A program made the position numbers and the translations under genes. Shown here in pieces: positions 25,901-38,547 of a DNA stretch of 64,000 bases. Origin of the DNA: Ailanthus altissimus. Its lineage: Eukaryota; Streptophyta; Magnoliopsida; Sapindales; Simaroubaceae. Below the pieces are notes generated by a model. That model was not told the origin of the DNA, did not search any database, and saw nothing but the letters and a program-made list of their open reading frames with translations. The stretch covers positions 18,982,001 to 19,046,000 of the forward strand of contig OX327697.1 of NCBI GenBank assembly GCA_946807835.1. The letters run 5' to 3'. Every line of letters begins with the position of its first letter. Position 1 is the first letter of the stretch.

Positions 25901-28900
25901 TTTGCATAATTACCTTTTGCATTTTACAACTAATGTGTTATATTTTATTTTTATTATTATCTTTTGTTTCTTTATTTATGTCAACCTAGAGCCTATATAA
26001 AGGCTTACTATGTACCAGTTGAATCATAACATAATATAGCAACGATGTAGTCTTTATAGTATTTCCGCTGCCTTTATATTTTTTAATATGGTATCAGAGT
26101 GTTATCTTTATCTTTTTTAACACACATGGTAATAGTCTAGTTACTAGTGCTTAACTGATGCTTCAGATGTTTGGGTAGAGTCCATTTTTTGGCTTGTCTC
26201 AGGTCCTTGGTTTTAAAGGGATTCCCCTATCTTTGGTTTCTAGAGTCTGCTGCAAAAGTGTAATTAAGTTCTGCTTAAAGTGATTCTGTTCTTGGTTTTT
26301 ATTGTTTAGCTTCTTTGTTCTCTATTCCCTGTTTTCTCTTGTTTTCCAGTGAAGTGCTTACCCACTTTCCTTTGTACTCTCTTTTTCTTAAATTTACTTC
26401 AGAAAAAAAGAAGTGATGGTTTTTAATTTATTTATGGAATGTTTCTTATTTTAGGATATTTGGGACATTATCTACTTTGTTCAGATTTAGTTTCTATGTT
26501 GGATTACCTTATATGGTTTCTTTGTTTGAGTTGGTTTAGGTATCCTTTTTGTTTGAGTTATTTTATCAGGTTTCTTTATTTAGGATGTGACTGATTTTAG
26601 AAACAATAAAAAAAAAAACTAATCATTTATTCTCTCCAACTCTTCTGTCCCAATTTTCTTGCTATTCTCTAACCTTCCTCTGCTTTTCTTTCTAACAATT
26701 AGATCAAATTGTAAACGGTGACTCTCAGCTTGAACAAATGACTGTCAGATCAAATTCCTCTCCTTACTGTAATGTTTTATACACCGGAGGAGGTCTCTAT
26801 GATAAAAACTCAGTTTCAGGCAACTAATGCAAAAGGAGCTTACGGATGGATTAAATAAAGTTCAGCAGTTCAAAAAAGCATGTCATCTTAAGCTGTTGCC
26901 AAAGGTCTGCATCATTTTTTTTTCTTTTCTATGGTCACCAAGCATAGCTCTAATAATAATAATGGCAAGCCCTAAAAGTGTATTTGATGATGCACATAAA
27001 CATTATGATGAATTTTTAATCTCTCGTGCATCAAACTATAAAAAAAAAAAGTATTTCTTTAAGCTATTTCAGAAGGATTTTATTTTTCATTTTTATTCCT
27101 CATACAATGTTTCTACTTTATCAAAGCTCAAAGCAGCATATTTAAGTACTATCTCATGCTATCCTTGTGATTCTTCATAAATTATAGAAAAACAAATCAT
27201 TGACTTCCAATCAATCAAACATTTTGGAAGAATAAAATTAACACGTTCAGGTGTTAGTGAATTAGTTTCGTTTCCTCAGATGTGCCTTTTCAGAGGAGAA
27301 ACTCCTTGCTGGCAAAGAGGATGCTATTGTAGTATATGCTATTCGAATAGACATGACTGGAATATGACATCAAGAATATAATCTTTTATAGAATTTACAT
27401 CAGTTTAGCAATGACATACTACATGTTTCTAAATGTTTCATGCATATAGATTTACACCAGTCTTTACAACCATAAAATGTTGTGTCAAGCTGCCCATCTG
27501 TAGCATGAATATATCAAAGTTTTCTTAAATTTTTTATTCATTTTTCCAGATGCACATATCATCAACACATTGATCTTGATAGCATCCATTTTAGAAGAAA
27601 CAACAAAGGCAAAAAGAAGACCAAACACAATCCATAAGTACTAGGAAAAATACATGAACGGATTTGAATTTCCAGAAAACACTTGAAAAAATGAGGAAAA
27701 ACAATTTACTTACATTCCATCATGTTTACCCAAGGGTTCATCATACTGAATTCCAACCCAGAAACCAGGTGCAAGTGATTCAGCTCGACCCACGTATTTG
27801 ACAACCCCTCTTTTTGCTCCTGGATCTACCTCACATCTGTCTCCTACCTTCAACATTTAATATTTGAAGAAAAAGTTAAATTATGGTGAAAATTTATGGA
27901 CAAGAGTGGTCAAGAGATGTTTTATGCAATCAAAAACTGTAGAAACGAGAATGATCTTGACTCCTGGTACCAGAAGGGTATAAATATGATAGTCCAAATG
28001 TATAATGTGCTTCTATACATTAGCAGTTAGAAACTTCTTTCTCTAAAGAAATTCACGAGAAAATATCAGTTACAGGCCACAGGTAGACAGTAAAAACCAA
28101 CCACAAGGACACAATGTTCTATCAGTTAGACCTTAGCATTAAATCATTCAAAAGTGAGTGAAAATGCTACTAACTGGTAAAGTATTAAATTGTAATTTTT
28201 AGTAAGCAATTGAGTAATTTTTCAGTTACTGTGCATGCTTGCAACAATACAAGTGACTTCCACATGGCATGCAAAGTATTAATCATCCGAGAAAATTCAG
28301 GCTCACATTTTGTTGTTATATATTTTTTTTATGTACTTCGAAAAGAAAAAGGTAAAATTACATGCAAAGTACCTCTTTGTTATTGGGATTCTCAAGGTTT
28401 TTTTACTTTTGAGGAAAAGGGAAGGTGCAAAATGCAATGGAAATTTCTATCCCAAAGCAAGAAAAAACATTATAATATTGAGAAAAATGCAAGAAATGAA
28501 AAGAATGTGGCACATATTAACAAATAGAGAAAACAACAGACAAGAATTGATCTGAACTTAAAAATCTTGATCACCACAAAGTTAACATTTCCTTTCTCTC
28601 ATTTTGACCAGCCATAAGCTTTAAATGATCCCCAAAATCAATGCATACAAATTTTACGAGCTTATGTTCATGGAATGAGCTTCCATGAGAAGTCACATTA
28701 GCTTGACACAATGTAGTGAAATGGAGTTAACTGACCTTAATATTTGCACAGAGGTCTTCCATGTAGTTGTCTGATGTCTGTTAAAACACAGTAACAAACA
28801 TGAAAGGGCAAGACATAACAATAGTAAATGGTTTAAATTTAGTTTGTGACATCTGAAAAGTTACAGCAAACTAAAGATCCTGCAATATGGAAAACTTACT

Positions 28901-31810
28901 TTATTCTCAATTGCTGAAGGGTTTTGAGATAGCACTTTTTCTTTAAATTTTCTAAATGTACCTGAAACACAAAGAAAATTAAATTGTTAGCCAAATGTGG
29001 TTTTCCATGTAAATAAACATTCACAAGGCAGTACTTAAGAGGAAAAAAAAACCTTCAGCCTTAACTTCATTATTCCACAATATTTTAATTTTTGAGCACC
29101 AAGTTATTACCATTAAAAGAAGATCTGCCTATGAATGCTGACCAAGAAAAATAAATAGGTCATCATGAATGCACATAAGCCCTTCATAACATCCTACTAG
29201 CAGGGTGGACACCCAAACTTACCTAATACGAAATCACTGTGAGACGCAAGACAGGGTTAGGTGTCTTACCTCTTCACACCCCTAGGGGTGGTTTTCTTTT
29301 ATAGTAACATCAGTGAATTATTAAGATTATAATGCTGAAAATAATTAGATGGGCATATGATCACTAATGCAAGTTTACAAAAAAAGAGGGATGCGAATTA
29401 AGTTGTTCATGATCTGTGGTCCCTTCTCATAGGGCTTTTTTATTTTTCCCCGCGGTAAGAAACAACCTAACTTATAGAACATCACAACATCCCTTTTCAT
29501 TGCACATGTCAAATTTCATCAATTTAAGGCAGTAAACTCGTGCTTGACCAAGAGAGATGTACTATTGAGCATTATGGAAATACCAGTGCACAATATATAT
29601 ATATATATAAGGAAAAACATTTCATAAATTTTTAACATCTCCCACCGTCACAAGTCACGAGACACCCCTTCCCCATTCCCAAGAGAAGTTTAGAAGTACT
29701 TCAATATGAACAAACAAGAAAGAAAGAAATGTTGATCGTACTATAAGAGTGCTCTTATCACTTGCCCCAAGTTGTAATTACCATCCTGAGCACCATCTTT
29801 GTTCATAATAGCACTTTTTATTCAACAAATTTACTATAATATTAACTTGTTAACAAGTGATTTCTAGATGGAAAGTGCAAAATGGCTCAGAATTGCTCTT
29901 TGCCTTAGGAAACTGTTATGGAATGGCACATTGAACCACATAGTAACTTGTCAGCGATATCTGTGTCCTTTCTTTTTCGCAATTTTAACTCACTATAAGG
30001 ATAGCCATTTAAGCAATTTCATATGCTATTTAAGCAAAATTTTCTATAAGGTTCAATACATGCTTTTTAAGCAACATTTCTTTTTGCTTCAGTATCATCA
30101 CTTACCAATATAAACTTATTTACATATGCAATAAGAGCCATAAATTTCCTTCAATGGCTTTTTATGACACAATGTCATTTGCATTCAAGGCTATTTAAGA
30201 AATCTTTGACATGAAGCACTTCCTCAGCATGTCCCTTAATGAGGTAAAATTTCAATCCAGGAAAATAATTTAAGCAAAAGTTCCAATAGATTTGTCATGA
30301 ATGTAAGCCCTTCAGCAACAAGTCTTCTTACACTCTATCAAACATACTGACCCATTATACACTATGAAACCTACTGACACCATTAAAATTCAGTGGCCTC
30401 TAGATGAAACTTATGAAGGTAAAGTAATAAAGATAAGAATACTGAAACATTGAGGACTCCATCAATTCATAGACTTGTAGCAAATTAACTTTAAAGATGC
30501 CGGCTTCAAGGGTAATGCACAAAGGATAAGCCCTTCAGCAGTACACTGGAAAAAGTCTCCACATTTGTCAAAATTACTAGAATTATCAGAAACCCAAGTT
30601 CAGAGCATGTAGGCGTCAGGCCCAACTCGTGTTCAAATGACACAGTTGGGTTCGCCTAGAAGAGAGATCACCTTTCCACTTAAACCAATAACAGTAGACC
30701 TTTAGTATCATAGCAATCATGCTTGTTCATCAAGCTCCTGTCAATGTTCTCAACTAACCATTCCTGCTTAGTTGTATTAAACTAAGATTCTCATATCCAT
30801 TGAAAAATTAATCTCAAGTTCTCAATCATATGTCATGTTAACTTAATTATTCCACTGTAAACGTTCAGTTCACAGACTAAGAGAACCTGATTTAGAGAAA
30901 CATACCATCACGCTTGCTATATTCCTCTTCAGAAATCTTATATTTCTCCACTAGTGAAGTGTCTTCCAACCAGCCACCAGAGGTTACAGATGATGGGTCA
31001 AGATCTATAACATGTAACCGGTACCTTTTATAGACATGAGATGTATAAGCAATGAAATATTTAAAACAAAAATGTCAATTTACAAAAAGTCAAGCCATCA
31101 AGTGAAGGACAAGAGTTAACCAAATATTAGCAAATATTTTCAGTTAACAAAACTGGATTAGTAGTGCCCTTAACAAAATAAAACAAGTGTGTCCTCACAT
31201 TATAAATTAGAACTCAAACTATAAATTTGACTTTTGGATCTACTATTTGGTCAATATCAATATATTTAAGACTCAAAATTCACCTGAATGAAATAAATAG
31301 TTATGTATCTATATCACAAATCATTTTCCCAGTATTGGCTGAAAAATAAAGAGTTTGATTTCAATAATTTTCATCTAACCACTACCTTGAAATTCCAAAA
31401 AGATAAATGAAAGGCAATTAAATAAATCAGGAAGAAGGAGACTGACCCATCAAGAGGAGAGTAGAAACCAAGAGGTCTAGAATTATCAGTTAAATCGGCA
31501 ACTTTAATGTTGGCATCGTCAAAAAGCTCAAGGGACATTGAATCAACTGAAGTACCGCATTTTCTCCACAACTTGTCTTTCACAGATTCCACACTCATCT
31601 ATTCAAGCAAAGCAAATTGCACGCCAACACAACCAAAAAGAAAAATTAGGGAGAAAAAAAAAAAAAGAAAGAAAGAGAGTTTTGCATATTGTTGATAGCG
31701 AAAACCTGAAGGGAGAAGCGAACATCGGCAGAGAAGCTTTTAAGATTAGAATGAGTGATACGTAAAAGTACGGATTCATCACCCTGAATCTGCTGCAATG
31801 TTGATGCCAT
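22938..31810 (-). CDS. TFCB: tubulin-folding cofactor B, eight exons, intact
   Basis: TFCB captures alpha-tubulin after the CCT chaperonin and passes it to cofactor E in the tubulin heterodimer assembly pathway (cytosolic). The minus-strand exons are 31706-31810 (ATG at 31810), 31447-31598, 30906-31024, 28900-28961, 28736-28777, 27714-27847, 24596-24665 and 22938-22985 (TAA). All introns are GT-AG and the exon lengths sum to 732 nt, giving an uninterrupted 243-residue protein, the usual plant length. Residues 1-90 or so form the ubiquitin-like domain (SVESVKDKLWRKCG, RPLGFYSPLDG). Residues 161-226 or so form the CAP-Gly domain (VGDRCEVDPGAKRGVVKYVG, GKHDGMVKG, RYFECP). The C-terminus is acidic, ending EEDEI, the tail type known to contact tubulin or cofactor E. 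The start was chosen because MAS...LLRITHSNLKSFSA matches the family N-terminus and nothing in frame precedes it. A TRIM-like element sits in intron 6. Confidence 0.95.
25178..25431 (+). repeat. 5' LTR of the TRIM-like element
   Basis: It begins TGTTACAAGATATGACAATC, ends TTTTTTTAACA, and contains a TATATAAAGG-type TATA box near 25300. Confidence 0.85.
25432..25444 (+). other. primer-binding site (tRNA-iMet type)
   Basis: tggtatcagagcc directly abuts the 5' LTR and is the classical plant initiator-tRNA-Met complement used by copia-type and TRIM elements. Confidence 0.85.
25867..26122 (+). repeat. 3' LTR of the TRIM-like element
   Basis: It begins TGTTAAAGAAATAAGACAATC, directly after a polypurine tract, and ends TTTTTTAACA. 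It is collinear with the 5' LTR over its whole length. Confidence 0.85.
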
Positions 31811-32332
31811 GATCTCTTCGTTGGTGCTTTTTTTTCACTTTCACTGTCACTGTAACTGTTCTGCTATTATATTTATTTAATAGAATAATGGGTCTCACTC
31901 TCAGTCTCAGATCACAGCCCCTTTACTAGAGCAAAGAGCAAATAACCCATATTCATTACTAAACAAAATCAATTCGACCCCGTCTGTCCGTCGTTCTCAT
32001 TTGGTTGCTGCACCTTAATTTTTTGTCCGCTTCTTTCTAAAAATGATAAATAAATAAATAAATGATTTCTGGTGAATTGCCAATCACGCACCATTATGTC
32101 TGAAATTATCGACTACCACCCCTAAACGTTTGTCAAAATCACAAGTTAGATAAAAGGTTTTGGCTTTAATCACATATACTTCCCCTTAACTTAAGCAGTA
32201 GGCTACACCTAATTGATGAAATAAAATCGAAAGCACTTTGTAAATTGTTTATCTGAAGAAATGGTTTTTTTGGGTTAACAAGTTTTAAATTTATTTATAA
32301 AAGAGAATTAAATTTAGATCTCATCTCAACGG
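31811..32332 (-). promoter_or_regulatory. presumed TFCB 5' UTR and promoter region
   Basis: This is about 520 bp between the TFCB start codon and the first transposon-like sequence. It holds an AT-rich patch at 31866-31880 and an (AAAT)n run near 32047-32062. I cannot assign a specific TATA box or cis element with confidence. Confidence 0.35.
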
Positions 32333-32689
32333 GAGCGGTTAATATGGGCTTGAGTTTTCTCTTCGCCGCGAGCTATAGAGGGCTTGTAAAGAAAACATGA
32401 ACACAAGTTGGCTGGTGGTCTTGTCGGGGTGGGTTTCGGCGAAGATGTTCCGATACTTAAGTCAGAAATGGGGTTTTCTCTCTCTTAAAAAATGATAAGA
32501 CAAGAATAAATAATAATAATACCGAGATAGGGGGAGTACTTTCTTTTTTCTTGTTTTTGTTCTTTTGAGATTTTTTCATCATCCTCTCAATGTATTTCTC
32601 TTTTTTTTTTATAGTGATGGCCTTTCGATGACCTTTTTGGGCTTTCCTTTATAGTATTTCTGTCTTGCATCGAAATATTTCTTGTTGCA

Positions 32690-32775
32690 CTTCTGACATA
32701 TGCCAAATATCCTCTTGCTGTGCCCATGACATACGCTGAATATCCCCCTGCTGTGCCCTTGACATACGCCAAATA
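32690..32775. repeat. short tandem repeat, about 35-bp unit, 2.7 copies
   Basis: The phrase tgacatacgccaaatatc plus ctgctgtgccc recurs three times with small changes inside the presumed Tat LTR. Confidence 0.75.
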
Positions 32776-34299
32776 TCATTCTGTAGAGTTTTTGATCCTG
32801 TTCTTATCGCACGTCAGATTTTTTTCTCTAATGTGTTAAGCATATTCTTTGAGTTTGTCTTCGCCGGTGGTTTTGGTTTAAGTGAGGCTTATTTCAGATA
32901 GTTTCGGCCAGATTTTGAATAGCCCTCCCTCACTGGTTTGATGTTGACGCGAGATTCCTAAGAGCAAAACTTGTGGAATATGTTGTCAACACCTGCTTAA
33001 CCGTGGTTGTGTTCGGGTCGGCTAGGCCGAACAGGTATTCTCATTTGCCGACCATATCCTCAAAGTCTAAGCCGGATCTCTATTGTTTCTCTCTATTGGG
33101 TTTTGGCCCATTGGCCATTGCTCTAGGTCTATCTTTGGATTGGACTCGCTACGCGAATTTTGGTGAACTTTTGAAAGGAGAGTGGCCTCTTGAAGAGAAC
33201 ATCTGGCTGTGCTTTCAGAGGCTAGCCTCGATTAAATTTAGAGGCCTTGGGCCTAAAGGCAAAAAGAGGGGGTTTTCAGGAGAGGGGAACAAGGGTCTGC
33301 CAGTTTTTAGTTTTGATTTATCAAAACTAGAAACTCTATTCCAGTCTAGTTAGCTTATATTGCTCCTCAGGCCCCCCACTCTATCTTTTCTTCTGTTGTC
33401 ATTCTCGCCCGAGCCGATATAAATTGCTCCTCGAAAGTAATCACGTGATCTGGTCTAGATTTTGGGGACGTTAGAGCGGGTAAGCTTGTCGCAATAATAT
33501 CATGGTGATTCGAAGAGTCACTGTCAGGTAATGACAGCTTCTCCCAAGACTTACAAATTTAATGGCATGTCTTCTCAAATGTCGTCCTTGATTCTCGTGA
33601 AAGTTTTTTCATTGTCAGTCATTGATCTTCTTCCGATTGTACGGTTGATAGCAGCTGTGACTTAAATATCGTGTCTTTCTCTCTTTCTGAGTGACATTTA
33701 ACTCACAGGAATCCCCCAGGCTGTCTGATCTGTTTGATACAGTTCTAAAGAGACGTGTATTTATTGAACCTAAGGATCCAAGGCATTGCGTCTTTGGCAC
33801 CAGGTGCCTCTTTGTTTTTTCCATTGATCTCATCCGTTTATTTCAATTTTGAACAGTCTAGATCAGTTTACTATTGCCTATAAGTAGTCACTTTCTTCTC
33901 TGTTTTGTATCTTTTATCACGTGTTTCTCTCCTTCTACTGTTATCTTGTTATGTTTTCATTGCTTCTCTTTTGTCGAAGGGGCGTTCTTGACTTGGTGAT
34001 TTCGTCTTCATCGTACTCGATTCTTCAACTTTCTTCAGTTCTTCTGGGTATGTCCTTTTATTCTCTTTTTTGGCTTCTTTTCTTTTGCCTTATTTGCGCC
34101 TGCGATTGTCTTGTTTTTTTTAGGTATCTAGAGTTTTAGGCCCTGCTTCTGGTCTTTTGTTTGTATTTTTCCTGTTTTGGTTTTCCTTGTATTTTTTGGT
34201 CCTGACGGTTGTTGCTTATTTTTACCATTTTCGGGTGTAGTTAGTTTGTCGTTGCCCTTGCCCAGTAACCCGTAGTCTCATTTAGAAAGTGTCTTTTGT

Positions 34300-35127
34300 T
34301 CATTGATGGCCTTTAAGGTCAAGTTAGACCTTTCGGTCGTGGATATGGTTAACAAAGAGGAGGAGCAATCCCTAGAGCTCCCACTGGTTAAGAGGAGCCG
34401 GGGAGAGTGAGGGGGGGTCTACCTCAGCACATGGAATTCTCTCCTTGTCTGAGGTAATTTTAAGCGAGGCCAAGCCAATCCTGAGTGCCAGGGAGGGGGA
34501 GGGCAACGATCCCGAGGGCACGGTGGCAGGGGAGGGTGTGGAGGTAGTAGAGTATGAGATGAATGCCAGATACCACACCTCTTGCCTGAATGAGAATGAC
34601 TTAAATCTTATCAGGCATTCCTACGATATTCCTGAGATGTTTACCCTCAGGCTGCCTTCCAAGGAAGATTACCCAAGCAGCCATATGAATAGTGAGGTGG
34701 CCATTCATGTAGAATTCCTAAGGTTGGGACTCAAGCTCCCTATGTAAGGGTATTTCACTAAAATGTTGCCCGTCTCGGGATAGCCCCATCTCAACTAGGT
34801 CTGAACTCATGGAGAGTGCTAACGGGCTTGTTCGTCTTGTAGGCAAGGGCAAAGCAGTCTCCCCCCCCATTTTTAGGAATTATACTACTTGTACCATTTT
34901 AGGAGCAACACCAGAAACCAAAGGGACTTATGTTACCTTTCATTTCATGGCCTTCAGAACTCAGTCCGTAAATGACTAGAAAAGGGAGCAGTTTTTTATC
35001 GAGGGAGAGTGAGGTCAGAGGGTTCGAAAGAGGGATGGGGAAGAGTAGGTCGTCTTTGCTGCCTTTTCTGTGGACACAGGTCCTAGTCCTTCAGTACGTG
35101 TAGATTTAATTAACCTACTTAGCTCAG
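34300..35127 (+). pseudogene. Tat antisense ORF, 5' portion (plant gypsy 'Transposase_28'-like)
   Basis: The frame from 34445 to 34747, and further pieces to about 35100, resemble the putative gypsy-type transposon protein family found antisense in Tat elements. Landmarks are the helical block LIRHSYDIPEMFTLRLPS, EFLRLGLKLPM, and later GTYVTFHFMAF and EQFFIEGE. The function of this family is unknown. Stops occur at 34745 and several times afterwards. The reading is interrupted at 35127 by the Athila element and resumes beyond 47028. It lies antisense to the Tat integrase at 50250-51260, as expected for this lineage. Confidence 0.6.
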
Positions 35128-35132
35128 CTGAC
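35128..35132. repeat. target-site duplication CTGAC (left)
   Basis: It is the exact 5-bp match of 47023-47027, abutting the TG end of the Athila element. Confidence 0.92.
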
Positions 35133-36477
35133 TGACACGTCCAGAATATAGAAGTTATTCCCAAGTGCAGGATTGTCGAAGTAATAAATTAGTATAAGAT
35201 GTTTGCAAATATTATTTCAATTAACCAATTCAAATAAAAAGTTAAGGTTACGGGGATTCACTCTTGGCATAAGAAGTAAGAATATATTTCACTTTTTATT
35301 TTTTTATAACTCAATTGGAATCCTCACACAAAGGAGGTTCCAACAGGAAAATATAGCAATTAAAGTTCATTATCATTTATATATTGATTAGTATTTATTT
35401 CTTTTTAATTATTATACACCAAATCTTATAAATGAGTTCAAGTATTTATTATGCCAATCTTTATATTTGTCTACAATAAATCAAGACTCCCACTTTACAA
35501 GAAAGGTTATATAAACCAAATCTTGTAAATGGTTTCAAGAATTTATTGTGCCAAGTATTAAGTTTGTCAATAATAAATCAAGAATCACCACTTTAGAAGA
35601 AAGGGTATTAATTCTACAAACAAAATAAATATATCATATATAAATTTGCATAACTTAAAAATGAAGCATTAAATTTATGAATAAATATTAAACATATCTT
35701 ATTACCTTGCCAAGAGCTTCACCCTTTCACCTTAGCTTAAACAAAATTATTTGGACATAATAAAACTAAATGAAAAGAAAAGAAATGGAAGAAGAAATAA
35801 CATGACTTAATAGTAAACAAGAGAAATAATAGTACAAGGAAAAGTATTTTGAACTAAATTCTAACTTTCTAATTACATTCTTTAGGCATAAACAAGCCAC
35901 CTATTTATAGAAAAACATGGATAAATCGAGACAAATTTGGAGGGAACCACTTGGTTGATGAAAGTCAAGAATGGTGACAAAATAATTTGCATTCATTATC
36001 ACTTGGGCACCCACTTGATTATCCAATTTGGAATTGATGTGATCCGAATTAGCTGTCACTCAAAACATAAAAGTTGTAGATAAGTCTCTTATCTTTCCAA
36101 ATTGAGTGATCTCATACGTATTAGATACGTATTTCTATAGTTATGGGCCAAATACTGATAACTGTTCAAACTGGGCCTGTACTGCAGATCAATTCTGTTC
36201 TAGGCCAACTTTCACCCTCTAAAAACTCGAATTGCCAATGCTTTGTGAAATACAATATGTTAGCCCATTGAGTCAGCTCTGCCCAAGATCAAGAATCACC
36301 TCAATTGAATATTTAGGTAGAAAGTTATGCCCATTTTACCGAATCTGCTACAAAACAGTTATACAATAATTAAGTACAATATTGTAAACATACTTAAGTT
36401 AAGAAAATTAAATACACTAGTAATACAAAACAATCATGTAAAACTCTTATTAAATATGTAATTTCAAGTGTTCATCA
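35133..36477 (-). repeat. 3' LTR of the Athila element (79 bp shorter)
   Basis: This 1345-bp LTR is collinear with 45599-47022 except for one deletion just after gtcgaagtaataaa. The deletion removes the phrase with gtcgatccacaggga near the LTR's 3' end. Confidence 0.92.
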
Positions 36478-36492
36478 CACCCTCCAACTGGC
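36478..36492 (-). other. polypurine tract
   Basis: On the minus strand, ccagttggaggGTG directly precedes the 3' LTR start TGATGAACAC. This is the second-strand priming site. Confidence 0.6.
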
Positions 36493-37893
36493 TTATTGCT
36501 AGTCCCTAACAATTTGAGCATAAATAAAATTTGAACACTACCTAAGTATTTCAAACAAAACGTCAGTTTTAAAATCACAATCGCTATAAAGGTTATTTCA
36601 ATCATAACTTCCAAAAAATATTTTTTTGTGTGTGTGAATTAAGCCAAAGCCTTCTTACCACAAACCACAACATATATAGCCTTAAAAATTTTCCAAGTAA
36701 AAGCCTCAACTCCATATCCTTACAGGTGAATAACTTGTTTAATGACTTGGGATTTCACTCATGGAGTTGGAAAACAGATAATCGCTCAAGAAAAAGTTAC
36801 ATTTAAGGACAGACAGATAAACTAACATTGATCCAAAGATAGAAAAATCAAATATTTAGAGTCAAACCATTATTGCCAAATGCCAGCTTCAAGACTTTAA
36901 TTATTTAATGCGAATCTTACAAATATAGAATTCGGTGATAAGATTGCTTCCTAATGACTTTAGTCTTCTAAAATTGAATGAAGACTTTATTGAACTGAAT
37001 TGACTTCTTTTCTTTCTTTTTTTTTTAATTTTTTTTACTCATTTTTTTTCTTTTTTGAAAGACATAAGGAATCATTACAACATAAGAGTAATTTATCACC
37101 ATAATACTTTTCCAATTTTTTTTTTATCCTTCAGCTAAGCAACCAAATCATTCATCATCCCAAATAATGTCATTCCAAATAAAAATTAACCATTTCAAAA
37201 GATCAATAAAAGTTCGTACGCTGTTATCTCAAACCTCTCCATTCACTCACAAAAGATATGTGAGTTTAGAAAATAATATGTATACTTAAACATGGAAATT
37301 CTCTTGGCTATATATATTGAATCATCCATCTTACCACAAGGCTTAGTATTGTTCTCAAGAAATAATTTCAGAAGTTATTCTTTAGTAACCTAAATAGAGA
37401 AAGTGATTTAAACTAAACAATTTTGAAATCATACATCGATAGTAAAGCAAATTTATTTATGCAAGAGTTACCAAAAACTTAAGCAGCAAACAATTATACA
37501 TAAAATGCATTAAAAATAAACCAATTAGAATGTGTTTCAAAAGTTTATAATGTACTCTTTACTCTGCCATTTTAGAACTAGAATGCGTCTCAAGAATACA
37601 TAAATGAACATTTTACTCACGCCATTCATGATAATTTTTTTTTTTTTACATAACAAAGTGATAACAACAACAAAATAAAATAATTAACACTAACATTATA
37701 TATCAACTATCCTCCCCCCAACCAGATTGAGACATTGTCCTCAATGTCAAAATATAGAAAGAGTAAAATATAGAAGATATCACCTGAAACATCTTTTATT
37801 GGAAATTAAACCTACAACAAAATAAAATAAGCCACACAAAAAAAATAAAACAAGCCACACAAAAAAGCTTAAAAATACATAGAAATAGATAGG
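36478..37893 (-). other. Athila 3' untranslated region
   Basis: This noncoding stretch lies between the LOG copy and the 3' LTR. It includes T-rich runs near 37010-37055 and, at 37710-37748, the motif ttgaggacaatgtc...ttggggggagga (minus strand), a conserved internal landmark of Athila/Tat elements close to a second purine tract. Confidence 0.6.
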
Positions 37894-38547
37894 CTACAGA
37901 CGAAGCGTCAAATCTATCCTGCGTTTCTTTTCACTGTTATCAGTATACCAATCTATCTGACTCATTGTTGGATCAGATAGAGGTGTAAAAGCTTGTAGTT
38001 CATCGAGTAACTGATCAACAGTTGAAGCAGAAATGAGGATCTATCGTGCTGCAGATGAGACGAATTATTTTTTCACCGCATAGTCAAGAAAAGATAACAA
38101 CCCATTATAAAAACCATCAACGTTTAACAAACCAATTGGTTTTTTATGGATTTGCAATTGTGCCTATGAGACAATTTGAAAAATTTCCTCCAATGTTCCG
38201 AAACCTCCAGGTAGAGCTATGAAGGCATCAGCATTACGAAGTATAAAAGAAATTCATTCATGCATTGATGATACCTGTAACTCATCCCAAATTATTTTTC
38301 CTACAATGTCTCCAACAGCTAGAGCTTTTGGTATGATACCCAAAACTCGACTGCCATTATTTTGTACAGCGGTTGCCACACATCCCATTAATCCAAGACT
38401 ACCTCCCCCATATACTAAATGAATATTGCGCTCAGCTAACATCTTACCAAGGGTTTTTGCTGCTTCTATAAACTCACTGGTTTTTCCAGGGCTGGATCCA
38501 CAAAAGACACAAATTTTTGTGAATTTACGAGTTGATGATCCTTCCAT
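37894..38547 (-). pseudogene. LOG: intronless LONELY GUY (LOG) copy captured by the Athila element
   Basis: LOG enzymes release active cytokinin bases from nucleoside 5'-monophosphates. This frame is 218 codons with no indel and covers the whole family length: N-terminal KICVFCGSSPG (residues 11-21), nucleotide-binding YGGGSLGLMG (46-55), signature PGGFGTLEE (113-121), [16 protein letters not shown] (136-151), and a C-terminus ending LTLRL. In-frame stops are at codons 98 (38256-38254), 128 (38166-38164), 161 (38067-38065) and 169 (38043-38041). Codon 98 is where the family keeps an arginine after MHE. Plant LOG genes are normally split by several introns; this copy has none, so it derives from a spliced mRNA. 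It lies in the transcriptional orientation of the element, between integrase and 3' LTR. An upstream in-frame ATG at 38610 would add 21 residues. The stretch before the first stop is 97 codons. It is not expected to be enzymatically active. Confidence 0.92.

Larger units (their letters stand above)
25178..26122 (+). mobile_element. TRIM-like non-autonomous LTR retrotransposon in TFCB intron 6
   Basis: Two direct repeats of about 255 bp (25178-25431 and 25867-26122) flank about 435 bp. Each starts TGTTA and ends TTTTTTAACA. Immediately after the first is tggtatcagagcc, complementary to the 3' end of initiator tRNA-Met. Immediately before the second is a purine tract, gtttgagggggga. That is the minimal structure of a terminal-repeat retrotransposon in miniature. 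The interior carries no gag or pol; a 91-codon frame at 25540-25815 has no domain. The LTRs are about 90% or more identical by eye. Flanks (ttcatg / cacatg) only weakly suggest a target duplication. It lies antisense to TFCB. Confidence 0.88.
32333..35127 (-). mobile_element. left part of a decayed Tat-type gypsy element
   Basis: The base composition changes abruptly at about 32333 to a GC-richer, LTR-like sequence. From about 34300 it encodes the first part of the antisense ORF characteristic of Tat-lineage elements. The segment ends exactly at the Athila insertion (CTGAC at 35128-35132) and continues at 47028. The 3' LTR of the Tat element probably lies in 32333-34250, but I could not fix its ends. 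Short plus frames such as 32973-33353 have no recognisable domain. Confidence 0.55.

Noticed and set aside
28210..28555. Two overlapping plus-strand ORFs inside TFCB
   Set aside because: They lie in a TFCB intron, opposite strand, without domain or start context.
32973..33353. A 126-codon plus-strand ORF
   Set aside because: It lies in the presumed LTR of the Tat element, and I recognise no domain or codon pattern.
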